From the NCBI RefSeq assembly GCF_021130785.1, contig NC_060213.1, forward strand, positions 112,941,501 to 113,005,500: a DNA stretch of 64,000 nucleotides, read 5' to 3'. Under the pieces are notes generated by a model, which was not told the origin of the DNA, did not search any database, and worked only from the letters and a program-made list of their open reading frames with translations. The position numbers and the translations under genes were made by a program. Position 1 is the first letter of the stretch. The number at the start of each line of letters is the position of its first letter. This DNA is from Homalodisca vitripennis. Its lineage: Eukaryota; Arthropoda; Insecta; Hemiptera; Cicadellidae. Positions 13,301-24,700 of this stretch are shown here, piece by piece.

Positions 13301-16300
13301 AGATTACTTGAATGTTGTATTTATCAATATTTAGACATTTTATAACAGAATTAAGGATTTAAAAACTGTGCAAACTTAATAAATAAATATATGTTAGTTT
13401 TAATAAAAACAAAAATTGTGGCAACTTTTATTAAACGTTAAAATAGTGTAATGAATATTTCCATGCTATCAAAACATTATTAAAAAAAATACTGAAAATA
13501 AATTAAAAAAGAATATCTAATCAAATATTACCACAATGAAAAGTTTTGATTTAGAAAACATCTAAACTATATATACAATATGAAATTTGCAATATTATTT
13601 AAAACAACAAATATTGATTAATTTTGCACCACTGGATAAAAGGTTAAAAACCAACAATGTTTCGAAGTTTTTTTGTTAAATTGAGGATATTAAATAGTAA
13701 ATATGTATCAAAGATATTTTAACTAACAGTATATTATTATACTTCCAAAAAATGTAAAACTATGTAAAATTATATAACTAATTCACAATTTTGATATATT
13801 TAATAACAATTTTCATCACATTACAATAAAATCCACAAAAAATGGTATAAAAGTGGCTCTTATAAATTGTGCCTTGGAGTGGTGGTCAGACGATAAAAAC
13901 ACTCCTAACTTGTTTAGGTGATTTACTTATAGTAATCTAAACCTACATGTGACTAGAATATTGTTTATTTTAGAATATAACAAGAATAGTCCACATTCTA
14001 TAAAAGGTAGACACAAAACTCGACAATGACAAAAATACAAAAATTATTGCGTTCACAAAAGTGCCCGAAAAAGGACAATACAACATTTGGTGTTCGTCGA
14101 TTCAGACCTATTCTAGAACAATTAGTATAAAACATCTTACAAATGAGAGATATCTTAAAAAATCACACGTTGGTCCAAGATACGGTGACTTTGATTTGAC
14201 TTGGCAACATTTTTTGCTCAATTGCCTTTTATGTATTTGTTGGTCTAAAAAGATTAAATTTAATGATAAGAAAAATCTGCAAAAGTCTTTCTCACTTCAT
14301 AGAGTATTAATAATATAAATAAATAATTATATACCATAAAATTAATTACTATGTAGACTACAAATAAAAACTGTGCAATATGACGAATTATTTTAAATGA
14401 AAGCAGAACTCAGCAAATAGTAGCCTACTAAATATATTTTGCAAAGATTAGTAACAAAATAAAACAGAATTATTAATATTGCCAAATTATCAGAGTTACA
14501 GTTGCAAAAGTTACAGCAAAACGTACTGGTTCACTCACAAATATTTCATATTACGAGACAATTTATCAACACTGACTTAGTTGATGATAGGCCTTTGTTT
14601 CTAAACCTACACAAATGTAAACATATATTGTTACAAGGCCTATACACAACTATAAGTTACAACTGTATGGTAAAAATGTAAAATAATATCAGTTATAGAG
14701 TTTATATCAGTATTATTAACCCTCCCCCAAGAGAAAATACTATTTGTTATGAATTATTGAAATTCCAATATTGTTGATGGAAAACAATAATTCCTTATGG
14801 GTAACGCGTGGGTGTTCATTTATACAGTGTAGAATGGTGATCATCGTAAACTAAAATAATGTGATATTCTTGTCAAAATTAAAAAATCTGGTATTCAAAA
14901 AATTTAATTTCATAAGTAACAATTTAGTTTGTTTACGATAAAGTTTCCAAGTATCACAATGGGAGAGAGCAGTATTGAAATCTAGTTGAAAAAATAGTCA
15001 AACTAGTGCAGTAGCACAGCTATTAATATTTTGCTACATACAATAAACTCCTGAGTATACAGGGTATTTAACATAATAAATCTTTTGGCTGCATGGATGC
15101 ACATTTAACACAAGTAATATATCTGATTAAAACTGAATGACCAAAAACAAATCAAAATAAAATATGTATTGTTAATTGGAAATCACTAAATACTTCATTA
15201 GTTTACATTTTTTTGAAGAAAATGTGTTAAGGAAGAAGGAGAACCAGAAATTTCAGCTTCATCTCCAAAATGGCTTGAAGTCTTTGAAACTTCTAATCAT
15301 TATCTCATTCTCATGATGACTTGTTCCCTGCACAATCAGGAGTTGACTGTGTATATTTTGGACCACAGTGTTTATAGCTCCATCTGTTGGAGTAGAACCT
15401 AAACACCAATATAGAAACGCCTTCAATTGGAAGGATAACTACTAGTCTAAAAGAATGTTCTAAAACACTCTTACCGTTGTTTGATTTTTCATATTTACAA
15501 AACAATTGAAACATTATGGAAGTACCAAATTGTACTATTGCTTACAAAACTTTTTGGAATTTATTTCTAGCCTTATTTTTTGAGAAGTTATTTAATACAG
15601 GAAATTTCATACAGTAAACTCATTGATAATCTGAGGGTTTGTCATTGGCACAGCACAAGGTTTTTTTGTTCCCTTAGGGCAAGCAGCTGAGAGATGTTGG
15701 ACTTAGTCCTAGAAGGACCTTTGCTGTGCTTCAGGAGTGACAGAATATTCTGGATGGGTAAGGTTGGGGACAGAAGATCCATGAGGAAAGATTTTGTTCA
15801 TCAATCTCAGTCATGTGTCCTTGGAAGAAAGGGAGGCCAGCTCTATACCAGCTTCTCCGGTCAAAGTGGGCAGGGGGTGTCTAGGCTAGTAACTGCTTTT
15901 AACACTTAGGGAGCCCCACCAACTTCAAAAGTCATCTCCCACAGTAGATTAGACCTATCGGATCTATCCGTGATATGCCTCTCCTGGACATCCATATTTA
16001 AGTGACATATCAGTTTTTGCTGTACCCAGTGTAGGTCGGTTTAGGGCAACTGGATGGTATACACCAGCCAGAGGTGAACCCTCCTGGAAAACTGCACAAT
16101 TTATTACAACATTAAATAAATAATGGTAAAATATGGAATATTCGTTGATTGCACTCTCGTAAAGAACGCTGATTCTCTAATAGAACAATCTGTTCTGTTC
16201 TATCTATTTAAGAACATTATGACAACAAAAGATTGATTTCAGTTTAGAGGGATAATTTTTAAATGATCAGTTGATGAGAAAGAATACGTTGAGTTAGCAA

Positions 16301-16612
16301 GATTTAACAGTAGAAATAGACAAAAGTTTGTTTCAACCTCAGTTCAACTTCAGTACTTTACTGAACTCCCAGCAAAGCTTAGGTTCTGCTCCATCACTGG
16401 TTGCTCTTAGGTTTATGTTCACCGTAATGTGTTGTGTCTACGATCTACGTGGCTCCAGCTTCTGGGACAGAGCTGTCAACACACGCTGATTGTCTATCGT
16501 GCGCAAGCAGCTGATATATGACCGCACTTCTGACTCGTTTTTCGGCGACGGAGGCTCCAATACTAGAACACACAGATTTATTTGGATAAATAAAATACAC
16601 ACAAGTACACTG
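10319..16612. other. Long non-coding stretch, probably downstream or last-intron sequence of Epac
   Basis: Very AT-rich. The segment at about 15650-16090 is GC-richer and looks like an old repeat, but no protein could be read from either strand. I searched here for the missing last Epac exon without success. Confidence 0.55.
13103..13126. repeat. (TACAA)n short microsatellite
   Basis: Four to five TACAA units within AT-rich non-coding DNA. Confidence 0.85.
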
Positions 16613-19186
16613 GAAATAATTAGTCTGGGCGCGCGGCCGGTCGGTGGTAGGCTATGGCGCGGGGGGAAGAGGGGTGTGTGAATCGGTCATTCCTGAAAAC
16701 ATCACGCCCGCGCCACGGTGGCGGACTTCAAGGTCGGGCCAGCCGGAAGGGCTTGGCTGACTTTGTGACTCATCTTTCCCTCCAGCAAACCTTCCCTCCA
16801 AACAATATAATACCAGTGTGACATCTGTTGTCATAGAGTGAGCATCGCTAAAACTTCAGTATTAACAGTGAGTTGTTCTAAGCTGTGTGTATTTACTGTG
16901 TGCAGTTAACTGTGAATAATTATTACGTTCAGTGTTTTTGTATTGTGTTATTTTGTTTTAGTAAGAAGCTTACTTCATAAGCAATATGTGTGACCGCGTG
17001 AAATCAAAACTGAAGGGTAGAGTTTTGCACAGTCAAAGTCGTGAAATTGTCAGTAATGTATATACATTCATGAAAAAGGAGGCTGATGAAAAAACTTTAA
17101 GTATTCCTTGGCAAAGGCCCGTGTCCCGAACAGCAGTAGCTACAGGCGTCCTCAGAACGTGAAATCTCAAGAATTAATAAAGAGCTTAAAAATTTTAACC
17201 GTTAATAATGAATGCAATGGTGAAAGTAGCTTTCTCACCCCAAACAAATTGAAAAGGAATCGTAAAAAAGCCTATTACAGGATTGGATGACTTTGACAAA
17301 GCTCTGATAAGGCGAGTTTGTGTACGAGTTCCATCTTCTAAAAAAACAAGCTACCAACTGTATCTTTGTTACATGAAGAATTGAAACAGCGGATCGACTT
17401 TAAAGGATCAAAATCAAGCCTCAACAACATTCTTAAAGAACTTGGTTTTCGGTGGAGAAGGACACAAAATAACCGCAAGCTTTTGATCGAGACTAATGAA
17501 ATAAGAGAAAAAAGAATTTCGTATTTAAGAGCACTCAAACGTTACAGAGATGAAGGACGTCCAATTATATACTTAGAACGAGTCTTATATACTGACAAGT
17601 CACGTGTCAAGTTCATCGTGGTCTGACGAATCAACTAAAGGAATGCGTGTTTCCATTTCGAAAGGGGAACGGTTGATCATGATACACGCAGGAAGTGAAG
17701 CTGGTTTTGTTCCCAATGCATTGACAATGTGGAAGGCATCGAGTCATTCGGGTGATTACCACGATAACGTGAATACGGAATCAATGATGAAATGGATGAG
17801 AGAAAAACTTCTGCCTAACATACCACCAAGATCAGTTATTGTTGTTGATAACGCCCCCTATCACAATGTACAAAAAGACAAAGCACCTACTTCAAAAAGT
17901 AAGAAACAATTGATGAAAGATTGGCTTTCTAAACATCAAATACCTTTTTCGGATGATTTGCTAGTCCCGGAGCTGTACAGGATTATTCTCCTAAATAAAC
18001 CGAGATTTGTTAGGTATGAGCTTGATGAACTAGTGACCAGCAGTGGAGGACATGTTGTGCTTCGGCTCCCACCATACCACCCGGACTTAAAACCCTATTG
18101 AACTCATTTGGGCTGAAGTGAAAAACTACGTAGCCAGTAGAAATATTCAGTGCAGTTTTTCAAGTATTAAGTCCTTTAGCGGAAGAAAAGTTTTCACTTA
18201 TAGGTGCAGAGGAATGGGCCAGAAAGTGCGAACACGTAAAAAAAAATTGAAAATGATTATGCTTCAGCTGAGCCCCAAATCGACAATCTCGTGGAATCAA
18301 TGATAATTTCACTCGGCAGCAGTGACAGTGAAAGCAGTGAAAACGCGCCAGATGACTTGAGCGGCATTGAAGACTTGGGTGATTTGAGCGGCATTGAAGA
18401 TTTGGATTGAAGCGTATGTATTAACTTTGTACATATTTTATTATTATTTATTAACATGTTTTAAAATTACTTCTGTCATTACACAAAACTGTGGAGAATG
18501 CTGAATACAACACTGTTCTGTTCTATTCTATTATGTAAGGATCTAGCTTTATATTTAAGCCATTTAAAGACAGTTTTTAAGATTTAAAATGTTAAAACTA
18601 AACTTTTATCCTTATTTTATCCTAGAAAAATATATTAGGTGAGGTTTATATGTAAGCCAAAATGTCATTGCTTTCACGCTAAAAGAACTGAAGACCGTAC
18701 TGAGACTGGGAGAAGCTCGCGCGCCGAGTGTTTATAAATATTAAGATAACGCTTAATTTCCCCCGGAATGAGGGGTCGTAGAAAAAAGTTTTTTTAGACA
18801 AAAAATGCAGTTTAATCGATTTTCTAAAACTTTTCCACGGGAAGTTTGATACTGACAGAATAATAAAAAAACTTCCTCGCAGAGCGAAAATTTCATGTCA
18901 TAAAATTAACCAAACTAAAAACTGTACTTGGTTTTTACTAATTTAGACATTATTATTTTAGAATTGACATTTTTTATACGTATTGGTTGGAAAGACAAGA
19001 ATGTGTTCTTTAATTTGATATAAATTTTATTACGATAAAGTAATGGCAAAATGCTCATTTCATGTATTAAATGGAATGAGTTTTGTGAAACGTTGCGCGC
19101 GTGACAGCGAAATAGAACCTCGACCGAGCCGAACCTTAGTTGAACGGCTAGTAGTGCCAGAGCCGCGAGCCCAGACTAATTATTTC
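16613..19186 (+). mobile_element. Tc1/mariner-superfamily transposon with long D-E spacing (decayed)
   Basis: The ends are inverted repeats of 25 bases with one mismatch: GAAATAATTAGTCTGGGC plus CGCGGC on the left (16613-16637), and the complement at 19162-19186. A TA next to GTCTGGGC on both sides may be the duplicated TA target. The interior holds a frameshifted transposase (16986-18410). The region just inside the left end (16621-16780) is much GC-richer than the surroundings. Total length is about 2.57 kb. Confidence 0.75.
16986..18410 (+). pseudogene. Frameshifted IS630/Tc1/mariner-type transposase
   Basis: Reading through frames gives a protein of about 470 residues. It begins MCDRVKSKLKGRVLHSQSRE (helix-turn-helix region). 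Next comes a GSKSSLNNILKELGFRWRR segment, typical of these transposases before the catalytic domain. SSWSDESTKGM, VIVVDNAPYHN and LPPYHPDLKP with IELIWAEVKNYVA mark the DDE domain. Frame changes lie near 17158, 17340, 17610 and 18098. The first catalytic Asp appears as Glu (IIYLER), so the copy is dead. The distance from the second Asp to the final Glu is about 83 residues, far longer than the 34 of mariner/Tc1. The C-terminus has an acidic duplicated DLSGIED motif. Confidence 0.85.
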
Positions 19187-20877
19187 ATCTGTAGTTTAGT
19201 CTTCTTTCAGTGCAATCTCGTAGAGTTCATTTACTATTTGCCAAATAAAACTGAGCATCAATCTCAGTTTGAAATTAAGATTATGGAAAGTAAACAGATA
19301 ACAAACTTCGTTTGTTATATGACTAGATTATCAGATCTGCAATGGTCAACATTTTTTTAGAATTTCACTATTACAAGCAAAATGTTAGCATTCCTTCTTA
19401 TCAACTTAAATCCGAATATTTTCAGAATATTTAATCCAAGACAACTTTAAATTAACCTTATTAGTAGTGTAAAAAAGTTTGCAATACAATTAAGAAACTT
19501 AGCCACAAAATAGCTGTAAAACATGTTAATTTAGTTCAATTATTTGTTATTTTTATTTTATATACCTAGTACCTGAGAATTGAGAAGATAAATTCTGTGA
19601 ATTTAAAATGTACATAGTAGGAATAAAAAACAGTAAAAGTATTATAGGTGATTATACTTTGTAATTTAAATGAACATAAAAACATTGAGATTCTGTTGAA
19701 CTTCTTATTACAATACTATGTTAAAGAAAATATTGTTAAAAAAGTAAAATATAACATGGATAACAGTTAATAACTTTTATCTAATAATAATAATTTAATT
19801 TAATTTAATTAATAACTTAGAAGCAGGATTTCTTCTAATTACACATTTTCATATAAGGGTGAACAAAGCCTCTTCTACTGGTAGGTTGGAAAAGTCAAGG
19901 TTTGTTTGTATGTTTATTTGTTTCTGTATACACATAATAACTCTGAGTGGATTGGGCTACAATCTTGAAATTTTTGGACAACATTTTATTCACACAAAGA
20001 CGACAACAGTCAACATAGTGAATGTAACTCCAACAGAAAGGGAAAGAATTTTTATGGAAAATTGGTTAGAATACTGAAAATGTTCAGACTTACTCCACAA
20101 TAAAATCAGTATTAATTTCTATTTGTTGTACATAGAGCCAGAGTACTAAAAAAAGATAAATGTATTAAAAAGCATTATTATACATGTTTGTCAATTCTTA
20201 CAATTTAAAATAAATACCATCAAAGATAAGTATTGAAATAATTTTGAAATACAGTGTTTAAAATTGAAATAAAATGTAAAGGAAACAACGGAGCTAAACA
20301 AGGTTTTGTGCAAATAATTATTTCACTTATAGGAACAATAAAAGATCACAGTTTTATTGTTAGCTGTGTGGAGAATAAAAAAAAACTTTACATATTACAG
20401 TTTATTACACTTTTTAGTAGGAAAAGTAAATTAAACCCTTGGTAAACATTTATTAAATGTAAATCATAAGTGTATAAACATAGGCCATTTTCAAAGTGTA
20501 CAAATTACCTCTAAGAAATATTTTTAATATAACTTTTTAATACTATAAAACATTTTAAATTAAACAGACAACACCGGATGCTATTGTGAAACTATATGAA
20601 ATGTTGAATCTACATCTCTTACTTAATAGAGGATTTACTCTTAACACTTAATCTTGGAAAGTCTATACTGTATACAACAAAATTATTATTGCTTGCTTTT
20701 TTTTATAAAGAAATTGAACTTTATCCTAATGTACAGACATGGTTAAACCATATTTAGAAACCTGATGACCATATAAAGTGTATTCTAATGTTATTTTGTG
20801 ATATTTAAACATCATACTGCAATATCATTTTTGAGCAGAATACTTCACACAAAACAGATACAAGATGAATCTCGGGA
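19187..20877. other. Non-coding AT-rich stretch
   Basis: No supported gene. TTTAATTTAATTTAATT near 19795 is simple sequence. Confidence 0.6.
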
Positions 20878-21218
20878 AGCTTTGAAAAGATAATAGGATT
20901 TCAGACGATTTTTTCAGACATCGTTATATGTTACAAAATGTATAAGACAACAATTTGAGGATTGAAATCTAACCTCTTATCAGGTGAGAAGACAATTAAT
21001 ATATAGCATGTAGATTTCTTTCTTTTCTCTCTTTTTACTTTTTTTTAGTGGCACTCCATTGCGGTACGTTGTAACTTTTAAGTACATGTATATGTATGTA
21101 CTAATTTGTCTTCTCATCTGATGAAGAGGTAAGATTTCAATCCTTGAAAAGTTGTATTATAGATTATACAACATATAACAATGGCAAATCTCCGAAATCC
21201 TATTATCCTATCAAACCT
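20878..21218. repeat. Foldback element with arms of about 130 bases
   Basis: The left arm (AGCTTTGAAAAGATAATAGG through GTTATATGTTAC to GGTGAGAAGACAATTAA) is mirrored by the right arm (TTGTCTTCTCATCTGATGAA to TATTATCCTATCAAA). The spacer of about 100 bases contains T-runs. A short relative lies at 56201-56295 and a single arm near 55548. Confidence 0.7.
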
Positions 21219-21656
21219 TCCATTATCAATACCAAATTTTAATCAGAAAAATCATTGAAACGAATAGGAAGCAAGTCCACTGATGTTAACAGCATGTTTC
21301 TCTGCTGATGCACAGAGGCAATGTTCCAGCAAATCCACTGAACGTGAGGATATTACCAGTTAATGCTTCACATTTGGTGCCCAAAAGTATCATAAGGTTG
21401 TCAAAAGGGAAGGTGAGGCTACGATCAGCATTGTCCAGACAAGCTTAGATACCTAGGGGAATAGGAAATGGAGTAGCAGGTGAGTTGAGTATGAGTGCGA
21501 GAAGTAAAAAGGTTTATAGTCTTTAAGGTAACATAAAGGATGTCATACTGACATTAATTTGGTATGGCTCTGTCTTGCCTATTTACTTTGTACTAATTAA
21601 ATATTTCAAAATGTGTCTCATTTGAATGACGGAAAAATAAAAAAAAACAAAGATAC

Positions 21657-21776
21657 CTAAATGTCTTGATCTGCAGTATCTGAGCGTCCTCATCGTCTGG
21701 GCCAACATGTGCATCTTCTCGAAGTTGATCAACCCATCGACCAAGGTCTTGTTGCCTTCATGGACAAACGTCATGT
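21657..21776 (-). CDS. Epac: Epac exon 15 (catalytic domain, end segment)
   Basis: Acceptor TTGTCAG|AC at 21777, donor TTTAG|GTATCT at 21656. It codes for residues 782-822: [40 protein letters not shown]. It ends in phase 1, so at least one more exon is needed for the conserved C-terminal end (about 45-60 residues in known Epacs). I found no exon for it to the left. If the intron is retained, the frame runs on for 16 codons to TAA at 21583, giving a short hydrophobic tail. Confidence 0.92.
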
Positions 21777-24700
21777 CTGACAACATAACAACACAATTGT
21801 TATTGATATAACACAAAGAGTTTGGACTATTTTCTTTAAAAATAATACAAAATGCAACTAAACTTTAATTAAATACTATAGGTCTACTAAACATTTAAAA
21901 AGAATCAATAGTTGTTTATCTCATTCACAGTTGGATAGCATTAGATAATGTCGACTCTTTCAAATATGTCTTCTATACTAGATTATTCAATTTCCAATAA
22001 TTACTTTCACAAGTAAATAGTTTTACGGAAGTATTGATTTAAGTATGAACCAAATACCCATGTTCATCTTGTGCCATATAAACTTCTTACCTTTGATAAG
22101 TAGTGGCATGAAAGGTATCACAGGACTCTGCAGTTTGCCGACGTAGCTTCGGTAGTTTCGATGGTTGCGTGAAGGGTCTATCAGACTCTCCAGTTCGGTG
22201 AATATCTTGCGGGACTTGGACGACAGTTTCTCCCAGGTGAGTGAGAGACGACTGACGGCAACATTGCTCAGGCCCATCACCACAGCAAAGAAGGCATTGA
22301 GATTCTGGTACTCCTTGCAGCTGAAAAAATTAAAATCATAAATAAAATGAATTTAAGAATAACTTTACTATACAGAGCAAAGAAAATAATTTGTTTAACA
22401 ATAAAAATAAATCATAAGATGCGGATGAATGAATTTGTATAGATTTTTTAGTTACAAACCTTACTTATCAACTCATGTTGAGAACGGCTTTCTACAATTA
22501 CAGAAAGCTTTCTTGGCTGTACCGCACAAAATTATTAAACTCGTTTAGAAAATTTGCAATGTATTGAAAAATTACGGCAAAGTATGAATTTAAGTCAAAC
22601 TGTAAATAACTAATAACATTTTAAAATCTTTCAACTGTAAAACAATGAAATTCACACAATTACAGAGAACTTACAATAATAAAAAGCAACAAAATTAATT
22701 CATTAAACTAAGGTTAATCTTTTTGAGCTACATTAAAATTGGACTGATTTCCACATGAGTTTCATGGAATGAAAGTAAAAACTATTCCAGACTCGCAAAT
22801 TGAAATTTTAAACACAGTTTTTTAACGATATATGAAGTTTGAAAGTTCTAAAACTATATTGGTTTATACATTTCTATACTAATTTATAGTTAAAAATGAT
22901 ACAATTGTATTTTTATAATAAATAATATATTTTCAAACTTTTTATTTTTAAAAGTATCTACATAATTTTTTTTTCTAATTGTTTGCCTTTAGAGTATTAA
23001 ATAACGATATTGTAAGTCTAAAGAAGACTCCACTATGGTCTGCTTATGTGGTACCAAGGGACACAACACAATACCTCACTAGTTGCAATACGATGTTAAC
23101 CATTAGGGTGTAAAATAGCAATATATTTGAAGAATTGTACACATAGTTCACTTCCAGCATACAAGATATTAAGTAATGTAGATTGTTTACTCTGTGTGAA
23201 ATAAAAGTAAAAGCACTGTAAATATTTGACAAATACAACAGCTATATCCTAGTAAATAAAAAGAAATGACAGTAGCTTAAATGGAATACAGAAACATAGT
23301 TATAAAACTGTAGCAAATCTTTTGAGTAGGAAAATTCAGAATACAAAAGTTTAACTAGTGATTTCATTAAGGGTAAAGACACCAATATTCTCAGATACAT
23401 GACCACTGAGGAACTGGGGGAGGAGATTTGGAGGAACTGGTGAGAACTCAGCGATCCTGAGCTTTGTTAAAGGCGAACCCAGAATTTCATTTTAGAGATT
23501 AAAACAGAATATATCTACATGATCACTGTTATTACAGAAGTGTACACCATACATTTTTATTATTACCAAGGCAAACTAATCGCTGGAAAACGTAACTGAC
23601 AATGCACATAAAAATATCGAATCCAACTCATTATTCTTCAATTTAGATGTTATTCAACATTTCTGAGGATTAATTTCCAATAGCTGTTTATGTTTATACT
23701 TCTGGGTTTTGTGATAGAAAACATGCTGCTGACCGCTTTGGCAATGGTACCATGATAATAAAGCTCACCCTTAACGTCCATACATTTGCTGGCTCCCCCC
23801 ACCATACTGTGAGTACTGGCCCCCCTCCTTAAAAGTTTTATTTCAAGTATCATGTCCTGATATTGCAAAATTGAATTTTTCAAATTAATTTTATCTGGAG
23901 ATCTGCCCAAATAACAGCCAAAAGTGTTATAAAATTTATAAAAACTATGTATGAGACCTTCTGCATCAGATTTTGCCTCCTTTGTCAAGTTACATTCCTG
24001 GGCTGAATTAAGTTGGGATAAGTTTGTGCAATAGGAACTAATGTGAAATACAAGCTAAATCCAATACCTTCTACTGAAAACAACTTTTTTGTGTCTTCGT
24101 GGTAACCTTCAAGTTTCCTGAAGTCTGAAAATTGTGTTTTGAAACAAATTGCTCAACATTGTTTTTCGATGTTCTTTGGTGAGCACAGATTCCAGCACTC
24201 AACTCATAACACAGTTGGAAGCAGTTATCAAATCTCTGATCACAATGATATCTATTTAAAAATCTACTTAACTTTTGGATTATGGTTTGTTACTTCTCCT
24301 CCAGTTATTTTAATTGTTTTATAAAAAAACTTTCTTATATTCTCCATTGATTTCCTTAGAATAGTACACATATCACAGAGCAAAGGATATTTTTTAAATG
24401 TAAAGATCTTGTCCTTGGACCAAAAACGTAGCCAGGAAAATATATTTTTTTTGGGGGGTCCAGACAACTGATATTTTCCTGTAGTGGACAGAGAGTATGG
24501 CCCCATTTTGTTCCTTAAAAAGGCCTGTTTCTTTGTTGAGAACAATCTTTCAGCAGTATATGTTAGTAATACTCAACTATTTAAATAATAATAATCGTTT
24601 ACTAAAAAAAGTAATTGAACAAATAAAAAATTTAGGGGAGGTCTGGACCCCTTGGAACCCCCCCGCCTTGGACCCTCTTGAATGCCAGGTTACATAATAA

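Noticed and set aside
15650..16090. GC-richer block left of the mariner-like element
   Set aside because: Read on both strands for an exon or transposon protein; none found. Perhaps an old repeat.
24413..24673. CCTTGGAC on both sides of the MITE copy at 24421
   Set aside because: The right-hand CCTTGGAC resembles internal family sequence (CTTGGACCC), so it is probably not a target duplication.
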